From the NCBI GenBank assembly GCA_002422945.1, contig DITW01000045.1, positions 1 through 17,430 on the forward strand: DNA of 17,430 nt, read 5' to 3'. The notes beneath the pieces are model-generated. The model was not told the DNA's origin and made no database searches. It was given only the letters and a program-made list of their open reading frames with translations. The stretch is from Sphingomonadales bacterium UBA6174. Lineage in GTDB: Bacteria > Pseudomonadota > Alphaproteobacteria > Sphingomonadales > Sphingomonadaceae. Of the stretch, positions 1 to 6,246 are shown piece after piece (position 1 is the stretch's first letter; each line of letters opens with the position of its first letter). A program made the translations under genes and the position numbers.

Positions 1-421
1 CGCAGGTCGCGCAGGCCGAAACGCCCTTGCCGCGCAGCAGGGTTTCGCTTTCGATGCCAAGCCATTTGGCCTGCGCCCCGGTCGCGATCACCAAGGTGTC
101 ACCTTCATAAATCGTGCCACCATCGCCGATCAGCTTGAATGGGCGGCTCGACAGATCGACGCTGGCGATATGATCATACATCATCCGCGCGCCGATATGT
201 TCAGCCTGCGCCTGCATTTCCTGCATCAACCACGGGCCTTGAATCACCTCGCGAAAACCGGGGTAATTTTCCACTTCGGTGGTGGTGGTGAGCTGCCCGC
301 CCGGCTGAATGCCCTGCACGACAATGGGGTTCATCCCGGCGCGCGCGCCATAAATGGCGGCAGACAGGCCCGCAGGACCGGAACCGAGGATCAGCATTTT
401 GGTATGATGGACTTCAGCCAC
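1..421 (-). CDS. trxB: Thioredoxin reductase, N-terminal part (partial at window edge)
   Basis: NADPH-dependent flavoprotein that reduces thioredoxin in the cytoplasm. The visible 140 residues begin VAEVHHTKMLILGSGPAGLS, with the FAD-binding Rossmann glycine motif GSGPAG near residues 13-18. They continue through GGQLTTTTEVENYPGF, typical of bacterial TrxB, and end exactly on the redox-active CATC (residues 137-140), which matches the family position. The rest of the gene lies left of the window. I chose the GTG at 421 because it gives the usual short N-terminal lead before the FAD motif; an ATG at 397 is the alternative. The ribosome binding site is weak. The neighbour upstream is a TonB-dependent receptor on the same strand about 100 bp away, and I see no functional link. 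Identity is very secure; only the start is uncertain. Confidence 0.93.
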   Translation of the reverse strand, partial: MAEVHHTKMLILGSGPAGLSAAIYGARAGMNPIVVQGIQPGGQLTTTTEVENYPGFREVIQGPWLMQEMQAQAEHIGARMMYDHIASVDLSSRPFKLIGDGGTIYEGDTLVIATGAQAKWLGIESETLLRGKGVSACATC

Positions 422-521
422 GGGGAATCTTTCTATGCTTGGCGATATGATCTGCCAGATAAGCCGCGCTATATCCCCTTGCAAGTCGCAATGCAGCCGC
501 GCTGGCGCTTATCCGCAGACT

Positions 522-2615
522 CTAAAAACGGATAGCCGCCCCCAATCGCACATCGCGACCCGCCATCGGGGCATCGTCCTTCAACAGGCTGGCATGATGC
601 CGCGCCGTCACATAGAACAGATTATTGACCGACAGCCGCAGACTCAGCGGCGCATCCGTCCCCCATGGCCGCCAAGTCGACGACAGGTTGACGAGCGTGA
701 AATTCGGTGTTGCCGTCTCTACCGGGGCAAGGCGGTTGGCTGCGGTGACATGCTCCACCTCCGCCCGAAGGTCGAGTTTGTCCGACTGCGCCTCCACGCC
801 GCCCAGCACGCGCAATGGCGGAATCTGCGGCGCAGGCCCGTAATGTGCGACCGTCGCCCGCACATAATCCGCCATGACGTCAGTCGACAGCGCAAATCCG
901 TGATAGATACCAAGCTGCTGCTTCAACTCGACTTCAAAACCTTTATGCACCGCGCGGCCTTGCATCATCTGATAAGCGGGCAGGTCATCGACAATTTCAC
1001 CGGTCGGGGCCTGATACACAAAATTGCGATAGCGATTGTAATAGGCCGACACATCGATCGTCAGCCCTGCCAAGCGCCCACGCAGGGTCAATTCCGCGCC
1101 GTTGCTCTGCTCCTTGGCAAGATTGGGATTGCCACGCTCAAAGGCCAGTGTTCCGGCATGGGGACCGTTGGAGAATAGCTCCTCCGCATTGGGGGCGCGC
1201 TCCGCATGGGTCAGGCTGACGCCAAAGCGCCAATCGTCGATCAATTCATAAGAGGCACCGGCCGATCCGCTATAGGCTGTAAAGTGCCGCGACATTGCGG
1301 ATGTCGCAAGGTCCATGTCCGCACTTGCCCGCGCGACATTGCGCTCCACCCGTGCGCCCGCCTCTGCCTTGAACCGTCCGAAATCGAATTGCTGAAGGGT
1401 GAACAGGCTGATTTGATCGGTCTGGCTGGGCGGCAGGAACTTTTCCGCGCCGACCGCTTCGAATTCGCGGTTGAAAAATTGTGCGCCGCTCGATCCGCTC
1501 CATCCGCCACGGGTCGCCTGCACCGCATCGAACCGGACTTCCATGCCCTTGTTGAAAAACTGCGTGCCGATCCCGCCGTCAGGCTCCAATTCCGCATGAC
1601 GATAATCGGCATAGCCCGCCCGCAATTTCAACCGATCGATCCACGACCCGCCCGCGACGATTTCCGCACGGAAATCCGCCCTATATTGGCGCATATCAAT
1701 GCGCACATCGCCCTCTGGCGCCGTGCCCATACTGGTTTGAAGCCGATTGGGGATACCATAAAGACTGTCATGCCGCGCCAGCGACACGCCGATATTGCTG
1801 CCATTCGCATCGATATACGCAAGGCCCGCGCCAACATCCCATGTCTTAACAGCGCTATTGCCAAGCTTGCCGCGCAATCGCGCATTGGCCTGCACAGATG
1901 GATCATTTACCGCTGTCGCCTCGGCCCTGCGCGGCGCGCTCAAAATATAGCCGCCCGTTTTCAGGTCATTGGCTTTCAACCAACTGCCGTCGATATGGGC
2001 AACCCAGCCGCCACCCAGACCACCGGTCAACGCACCACCCACCGTGCGTTCATCCGCCGCGCTGCCATAGCCAAGATCACCCTCGGCATGCAGAGCCTCG
2101 TATGGCACGCGGCGCGGGATGCGATTGTCGATAACATTGACCACGCCGCCAATGGCCGAGGAGCCGTATAACAGCGCCGTCGGCCCGCGCACGACCTCGA
2201 TCCGTTCGGCGGTCATCGGGTTGATCGACACCGCATGATCCGCACTGCTGGCCGAGGCATCGAACGACCCGACGCCATCCGTCAAAATCCGCAGCCGATC
2301 CCCGCCAAGGCCACGCAACACCGGTCGCGCCGCCGCAGGGCCAAAGCCGCTGCTCGATGCACCGGGCAGGCCTGCTAGCGTATCCCCAAGGCTGGGGCGA
2401 CGGGCATCGGTGAGCTTGGTCCCGGAGATGGTCGCGACCCCGGCCAGCAGATCCGCCTTACCGCGCGACATGGCGGTAACGATGATATCAGCTGCGGGCT
2501 GTTCTTCATGCTTGGCGGGAGCTTCTGCCCGTGCAGGCATTACGAGACTAGCACCCATCATCAACAGGCTTGATGACAGGAGGCACGAAAGTGAGCATTT
2601 GCGGTCTATCGTCAT
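522..2615 (-). CDS. znuD: TonB-dependent outer-membrane receptor, ZnuD-like (zinc uptake)
   Basis: A 697-residue outer-membrane receptor that would import a ligand using TonB energy. Residues 1-30 form a signal peptide ending PARA. A TonB-box-like DIIVTA (43-48) follows, then the plug domain (about 55-165, with RGLGGDRLRILTDGV and EVVRGPTALLYGSSAIGGVV). The rest is a beta-barrel finishing in a terminal phenylalanine (GAAIRF), as outer-membrane proteins do. The plug motif SASSADHAVSINP resembles the ZnuD family of zinc receptors. A Zur-box-like palindrome lies immediately upstream, and zur itself is 2.5 kb away. Zinc is therefore the likely substrate, though this is inferred from family resemblance and regulation. 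The start has little ribosome binding site, and the promoter elements lie so close that the mRNA may be nearly leaderless. A siderophore or cobalamin receptor is the alternative, less likely given the Zur site. Confidence 0.85.
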   Translation of the reverse strand: MTIDRKCSLSCLLSSSLLMMGASLVMPARAEAPAKHEEQPAADIIVTAMSRGKADLLAGVATISGTKLTDARRPSLGDTLAGLPGASSSGFGPAAARPVLRGLGGDRLRILTDGVGSFDASASSADHAVSINPMTAERIEVVRGPTALLYGSSAIGGVVNVIDNRIPRRVPYEALHAEGDLGYGSAADERTVGGALTGGLGGGWVAHIDGSWLKANDLKTGGYILSAPRRAEATAVNDPSVQANARLRGKLGNSAVKTWDVGAGLAYIDANGSNIGVSLARHDSLYGIPNRLQTSMGTAPEGDVRIDMRQYRADFRAEIVAGGSWIDRLKLRAGYADYRHAELEPDGGIGTQFFNKGMEVRFDAVQATRGGWSGSSGAQFFNREFEAVGAEKFLPPSQTDQISLFTLQQFDFGRFKAEAGARVERNVARASADMDLATSAMSRHFTAYSGSAGASYELIDDWRFGVSLTHAERAPNAEELFSNGPHAGTLAFERGNPNLAKEQSNGAELTLRGRLAGLTIDVSAYYNRYRNFVYQAPTGEIVDDLPAYQMMQGRAVHKGFEVELKQQLGIYHGFALSTDVMADYVRATVAHYGPAPQIPPLRVLGGVEAQSDKLDLRAEVEHVTAANRLAPVETATPNFTLVNLSSTWRPWGTDAPLSLRLSVNNLFYVTARHHASLLKDDAPMAGRDVRLGAAIRF

Positions 2616-2629
2616 GCCCTGTCATTTAA

Positions 2630-2644
2630 TGTTATAATATATCA
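2630..2644. promoter_or_regulatory. Putative Zur box in front of the ZnuD-like receptor
   Basis: TGTTATAATATATCA is a 15-bp near-perfect palindrome; only the third position from each end breaks symmetry, and the flanking A/T pair extends it. It matches the general AT-rich TGTTATA-type pattern described for proteobacterial Zur sites. It starts 14 bp upstream of the receptor start codon, where bound repressor would block transcription. A Zur family gene lies in the same window. Confidence 0.65.
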
Positions 2645-2650
2645 TGTCAA
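2645..2650 (-). promoter_or_regulatory. -35 element of the receptor promoter
   Basis: A perfect TTGACA on the minus strand directly abuts the Zur-like palindrome. With 15-17 bp spacing the -10 region (TTAAAT or AAATGA) would fall at about 2622-2629, putting transcription start almost on the ATG at 2615. The -10 is poorly defined, so only the -35 is listed. Confidence 0.45.
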
Positions 2651-2708
2651 GCAGTGCGCGCCATCAGTAGCGATTGACGCCCTTCATGATCACGGGTTAC
2701 CCAGCCCC

Positions 2709-3047
2709 ATGATCACGCTGCTGTTGCTCTCGCTCTCGAATATTTTCATGACCACCGCATGGTATTGGCATTTGAAGGGCGGCAATCTCAACCGACCGAT
2801 TATCTTGGTAATCCTGATCAGTTGGTCGATCGCGCTGATCGAATATAGCCTTGCGGTCCCGGCGAACCGGATCGGCTTTCAATCCGGCTGGTCAGCAGGA
2901 CAGCTCAAAATCACGCAAGAGGCCATCGCGCTGATTATCTTTGGCGTGTTCATGGTGGCGTTTTTGGGCGAACCGCTGCACTGGCGACACATGGCGGCCT
3001 TTGGCTGCATCATGGCCGCCGTCGCCTTTATGTTCGTCGGTAAATAA
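2709..3047 (+). CDS. DMT-like small membrane protein, DUF486 family
   Basis: A 112-residue inner-membrane protein with four predicted transmembrane helices (about residues 2-17, 27-46, 68-88 and 92-111). The wording SNIFMTTAWYWHLK, ISWSIALIEYSLAVPANRIG and FLGEPLHWRH is characteristic of the DUF486 family within the drug/metabolite-transporter-like superfamily, and the length is normal for that family. No transport substrate is known to me. It is divergent from the ZnuD-like receptor and shares its intergenic region, so the Zur-like palindrome at 2630-2644 could also affect it, but that site is centred some 70 bp upstream. I see no Shine-Dalgarno sequence; the ATG is preceded by CCAGCCCC, so expression may be weak or leaderless. 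It converges on dxs, with the two genes end to end. Confidence 0.85.
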   Translation: MITLLLLSLSNIFMTTAWYWHLKGGNLNRPIILVILISWSIALIEYSLAVPANRIGFQSGWSAGQLKITQEAIALIIFGVFMVAFLGEPLHWRHMAAFGCIMAAVAFMFVGK

Positions 3048-4967
3048 TCAGGCTGAAGTTACTGAACCCGCGCTATTCACGCGCAATGCCTTCAACACTG
3101 CATCGATAATGCCATTGGCGTTCAACCCGGCATCTTCATATTGCTTGTGCGGCGATTCATGGTCCTGAAACACATCCGGCAGGCGCAATGTCCTGAGCTT
3201 CAACCCTGCGTCGATCAGCCCCTCATCCGATGCCATGGTCAGCACATGCGCGCCAAGACCGCCAATCGAACCCTCTTCGACCGTCACCGCCACTTCATGG
3301 CTGGTGAGCAAGCGGCGAATGAGATCGACATCCAGCGGCTTGGCAAAGCGTAGATCGGCGACCGTCGTCGACAATCCTCGCGATTCCAATGCATCCGCCG
3401 CCTTCAACGCCTCTTCAAGCCTGGTGCCAAGCGATAAGATCGCCACTTTCTTGCCCTGACGAACAATCCGGCCCTTGCCGATTTCAAGCTGCAACGGCGC
3501 ATCTGGTAGCGCAACGCCAGTACCATTGCCGCGCGGATACCGCACAGCAATCGGTCCGGCATCATATAGGGCGCAGGTATGGACCATATGGACCAACTCC
3601 GCCTCATCCGAAGCCGCCATCACCACCATATTCGGCAATGACGCGAGATAGGTGATGTCGAACGACCCGGCATGGGTGCAGCCATCGGCGCCGACCAGCC
3701 CTGCTCGGTCGATGCCAAAGCGCACCGGCAAATTCTGGATCGCGACATCATGCACGACCTGATCATAGGCACGCTGAAGAAAGGTCGAATAAATCGCGCA
3801 GAACGGGCGATAGCCTTGCGCCGCCATCCCTGCCGCAAAGGTCACGGCATGTTGTTCGGCAATACCGACATCGAAGCAACGATCAGGATAGGCCTCGGCA
3901 AATTTATCAAGGCCCGTGCCAGAGGGCATGGCGGCGGTAATCGCCACGATCTTGTCGTCGCGCGCGGCCTCGGCCATCAGGGCCTTGGCAAAGACCCCGG
4001 TATAGCTTGGCGGGCCGGAGGGCGCTTTCGCCTGCTCGCCGGTCACCACATCGAATTTCTGGACGCCGTGATATTTGTCCTCGGCGGCTTCCGCAGGGGC
4101 ATAGCCCTTGCCCTTTTGCGTCACGACATGGATCAGGCACGGCCCTTCCGAGGCATCGCGGACATTTTCGAGCACCGGAATCAGCTGATCGAGATTATGG
4201 CCATCGACCGGCCCGACATAATAAAAGCCGAGTTCCTCGAACAATGTCCCGCCCATCGCCATGCCACGGGCAAATTCGTCGGTCTTGCGTGCCGCATCAT
4301 GCAAGGGCTTGGGCAGATGCCGCACCAGCCGCCGCGCCATTTCACGCACGCTCAAAAATGGGCGCGACGATACCAACCGCGCGAGATAGGCCGAAAAACC
4401 GCCGACCGGCGGAGCAATCGACATGTCATTGTCATTGAGAATAACGATCAGGCGATTGCCGGCATCGCCTGCATTGTTCATTGCCTCATAGGCCATGCCT
4501 GCCGACATCGCGCCATCGCCGATTACCGCGATGCCGCGCCCCGGCTTGCCCGCCAGCTTATTGGCAATCGCGAAGCCAAGGGCCGCGGAAATCGAGGTCG
4601 AGCTATGGGCCGCACCGAACGGATCATATTCGCTTTCCGACCTTTTGGTAAAGCCGGACAGCCCGCCCGCCTGACGCAGCGTCCTGATCCGGTCGCGTCG
4701 TCCGGTCAGGATTTTATGCGGATAGCATTGATGGCCGACATCCCAGATCAACCGATCTTCGGGCGTATTGAACACATAATGGATGGCGGTCGTCAGTTCG
4801 ACCACGCCCAGCCCTGCGCCCAGATGACCGCCAGTGACAGACACCGCCGCAATCGTCTCCGCCCGCAATTCATCGGCCAATTGGCGCAACTGATCGGGGC
4901 GCAACTGCCGCAGATCGGACGGCACATTGACGGTATCAAGCAAGGGGGTCTGGGACAATTGGGTCAT
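3048..4967 (-). CDS. dxs: 1-deoxy-D-xylulose-5-phosphate synthase
   Basis: A cytoplasmic thiamine-diphosphate enzyme condensing pyruvate and glyceraldehyde 3-phosphate, the first step of the MEP isoprenoid pathway (carotenoids, quinones, hopanoids). The 639-residue length is normal. The ThDP motif runs from GDG at 150-152 to LNDND at 177-181. Conserved histidines occur in GGHLG (H48) and DVGHQ (H79). The catalytic glutamate is in GIAEQHA (E371). The C-terminal transketolase domain continues to the end (LVGADGCTHAGSFD, RYPRG). Translation starts at MTQLSQTPLL; no strong ribosome binding site precedes it, and the next ATG is too far inside. The gene stands alone between zur (119 bp upstream) and the convergent DUF486 gene. 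Identity is certain. Confidence 0.97.
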   Translation of the reverse strand: MTQLSQTPLLDTVNVPSDLRQLRPDQLRQLADELRAETIAAVSVTGGHLGAGLGVVELTTAIHYVFNTPEDRLIWDVGHQCYPHKILTGRRDRIRTLRQAGGLSGFTKRSESEYDPFGAAHSSTSISAALGFAIANKLAGKPGRGIAVIGDGAMSAGMAYEAMNNAGDAGNRLIVILNDNDMSIAPPVGGFSAYLARLVSSRPFLSVREMARRLVRHLPKPLHDAARKTDEFARGMAMGGTLFEELGFYYVGPVDGHNLDQLIPVLENVRDASEGPCLIHVVTQKGKGYAPAEAAEDKYHGVQKFDVVTGEQAKAPSGPPSYTGVFAKALMAEAARDDKIVAITAAMPSGTGLDKFAEAYPDRCFDVGIAEQHAVTFAAGMAAQGYRPFCAIYSTFLQRAYDQVVHDVAIQNLPVRFGIDRAGLVGADGCTHAGSFDITYLASLPNMVVMAASDEAELVHMVHTCALYDAGPIAVRYPRGNGTGVALPDAPLQLEIGKGRIVRQGKKVAILSLGTRLEEALKAADALESRGLSTTVADLRFAKPLDVDLIRRLLTSHEVAVTVEEGSIGGLGAHVLTMASDEGLIDAGLKLRTLRLPDVFQDHESPHKQYEDAGLNANGIIDAVLKALRVNSAGSVTSA

Positions 4968-5086
4968 TGGGGCGTCGTTTAGCCATTTAGGATCGGACTG
5001 TCTAACCGGATCGCATGTGCCTATACCAAAAACAACACAGACCTAAGTCCATATCGGGCAATAATCCTATGCGCTGTCAGGAAATA
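4968..5086. other. Intergenic region between zur and dxs
   Basis: This region must hold the dxs promoter on the minus strand if dxs is transcribed separately. I find no convincing -35/-10 pair, no terminator for zur and no palindrome resembling the two Zur-like sites. Confidence 0.4.
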
Positions 5087-5557
5087 TCAGCGGGTGGCGC
5101 AGTCGCCACATTTGCCCTTGACCTCGATTACCGGGCGAACCGACGAAAAACCGGCATCATTAGCGGCAGCCCGCAGCCGACGCGACAGATTGTCATCATC
5201 GATATGGATTGCCTTGCCGCAATCGTCGCACACGAGGAAAATACAATCATGGGCGCACCCCGGATGGCTGTTGACCACATAGGCGTTGGCGCTTTCAATC
5301 CGACGGACGATATTATTCGCCACGAACAGGTCGAGAATACGATATATGCTGTTCGCAGCGACCCGTCGGCCTTCGCTCTTCGACAGGGACTCGGCGATAT
5401 CATAAGCCGATACCGGGCGTTCAAAACTGCTGATTGCCTCAAACACGCGCGCGCGCATCGGGGTCCACTGCTCATTCGCCTGCTCCAGCGTATGCTGCGC
5501 AAGGTCGGGTAATGGCATTTCCTCGTGCCGATGATGATGGGCAATAGTGTCGGTCAT
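5087..5557 (-). CDS. zur: Zinc uptake regulator Zur (Fur family)
   Basis: A 156-residue Fur-family metalloregulator. The N-terminus is histidine-rich (HHHRHEE, 7-13). The winged-helix DNA-binding domain spans about 30-95, with the recognition region RRVAANSIYRILDLF (64-78) and wing VRRIESANAYV. The dimerisation/metal domain follows. Cysteines C110/C113 (VCDDCG) and C150/C153 (KCGDC) form the structural zinc site usual in Fur proteins. HPGCAHDC (98-105) supplies further ligands and favours Zur over Fur. It lies 75 bp downstream of the merC-like gene and probably shares its transcript. That would put it behind the Zur-like site at 6068-6082, giving autoregulation. The start is the first ATG of the histidine-rich leader, although the ribosome binding site is weak; an internal ATG at 5518 is the alternative. 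Confidence 0.9.
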   Translation of the reverse strand: MTDTIAHHHRHEEMPLPDLAQHTLEQANEQWTPMRARVFEAISSFERPVSAYDIAESLSKSEGRRVAANSIYRILDLFVANNIVRRIESANAYVVNSHPGCAHDCIFLVCDDCGKAIHIDDDNLSRRLRAAANDAGFSSVRPVIEVKGKCGDCATR

Positions 5558-5632
5558 CGGTGAAATGTAGTGGACCGTGCGACAAGGCGCAACCGTGACA
5601 CTGATTAGGCGGACGAAGCCCTTAGCAAAGGA

Positions 5633-6034
5633 TCAAATGGACGCCCGACGATTGAGCCAATGGCCATAAGCGAGGATCGTCACGCCAATCATGGTCATCA
5701 CGGTTTCTTGCGGCCCATGCGGCACCATCAACGCACTGGTCATCGCGATCAAGCCAGCACCACCAACCCAACTGGGCAGTGCGACGCCATGATCAACCAT
5801 CCCGCGCGCAAAGGCGATCACGGCGAAAAAGATGGCGATGGCAAGGCCAACTTCATGAAAAATCGGCGACATGAAAAGTCCACCAAATGTCGCGAGCAGG
5901 CCAAATAGAACCGATGTCAGCATGCAATGGAGCAAGCAAACCCCGGATATCGCCATGGCAAGCGTGTCCCATGCACGGAACGGCTCCCAAGCAGCAATGG
6001 CGCCAATGATTCGACTCAACATCATGCCTTTCAT
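5633..6034 (-). CDS. MerC-type small membrane protein upstream of zur
   Basis: A 133-residue inner-membrane protein with four hydrophobic segments (about 23-50, 62-78, 85-103 and 112-126). The first helix carries GVCLLHC (C33, H36, C37), the paired-cysteine motif of the MerC family of metal-binding membrane proteins; other histidines (H60, H82, H106, H125) lie at membrane ends. MerC itself imports mercuric ion, but chromosomal relatives beside Zur genes are more plausibly linked to zinc; that is inference. The start at 6034 follows AAGG with 8-nt spacing. The open frame runs back to 6313, but that extension would read across the promoter/Zur-like site and into the SRP RNA gene and is not credible. 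An ATG at 6025 is the alternative. It is likely co-transcribed with zur. Confidence 0.82.
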   Translation of the reverse strand: MKGMMLSRIIGAIAAWEPFRAWDTLAMAISGVCLLHCMLTSVLFGLLATFGGLFMSPIFHEVGLAIAIFFAVIAFARGMVDHGVALPSWVGGAGLIAMTSALMVPHGPQETVMTMIGVTILAYGHWLNRRASI

Positions 6035-6067
6035 GCGTGATGCCTTGTTTAAGCACATCGCGAGCAA

Positions 6068-6082
6068 GGATACAATATTACA
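6068..6082. promoter_or_regulatory. Second Zur-box-like sequence, upstream of merC-zur
   Basis: The plus strand reads GGATACAATATTACA. It matches 11 of 15 positions of the receptor-site palindrome read on the same (receptor) strand, TGATATATTATAACA, with all differences outside the GAT and ACA cores. It lies 33 bp upstream of the MerC start, between it and the SRP RNA gene. It is weaker than the first site and could be chance in an AT-rich spacer. Confidence 0.4.
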
Positions 6083-6149
6083 TGACATTGGATGCACAAT
6101 TTTCAGTGTGCGCCTTCCCGTCTTGCCACTTGCCCGCGAATCTACTAGG

Positions 6150-6246
6150 GCCAGCGCGGGAGTCGGGCGGACGGGACTGTCGCCAACTCGGTCAGATCCG
6201 GAAGGAAGCAGCCGCAACGAATTTGGCCCGGGTCGTCCGGCTCCTA
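6150..6246 (+). ncRNA. ffs: Signal recognition particle RNA, small bacterial type
   Basis: The RNA scaffold of the signal recognition particle, which binds Ffh and targets nascent membrane proteins. The universally conserved apical domain is at 6190-6213: GGTCAGATCC followed by GGAAGGAAGCAGCC, including the GGAA tetraloop. The outer helix is visible as GGAGTCGG (6159-6166) pairing with CCGGCTCC (6237-6244) with one G-U pair. A length of about 90-97 nt suits the short alphaproteobacterial form without an Alu domain. One base of the 5' side of the symmetric Ffh-binding loop is A where the usual sequence is CAGG. The 3' end meets the stop codon of the convergent membrane protein gene. End positions are approximate; identity is secure. 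Confidence 0.93.

Noticed and set aside
1206..2171. A 321-codon plus-strand frame opposite the TonB receptor
   Set aside because: Shadow of a clear receptor with signal peptide, plug and barrel.
3672..4982. A 436-codon plus-strand open frame opposite dxs
   Set aside because: Antisense of a certain dxs gene; composition (Arg/His/Gly-rich) is that of a shadow frame.
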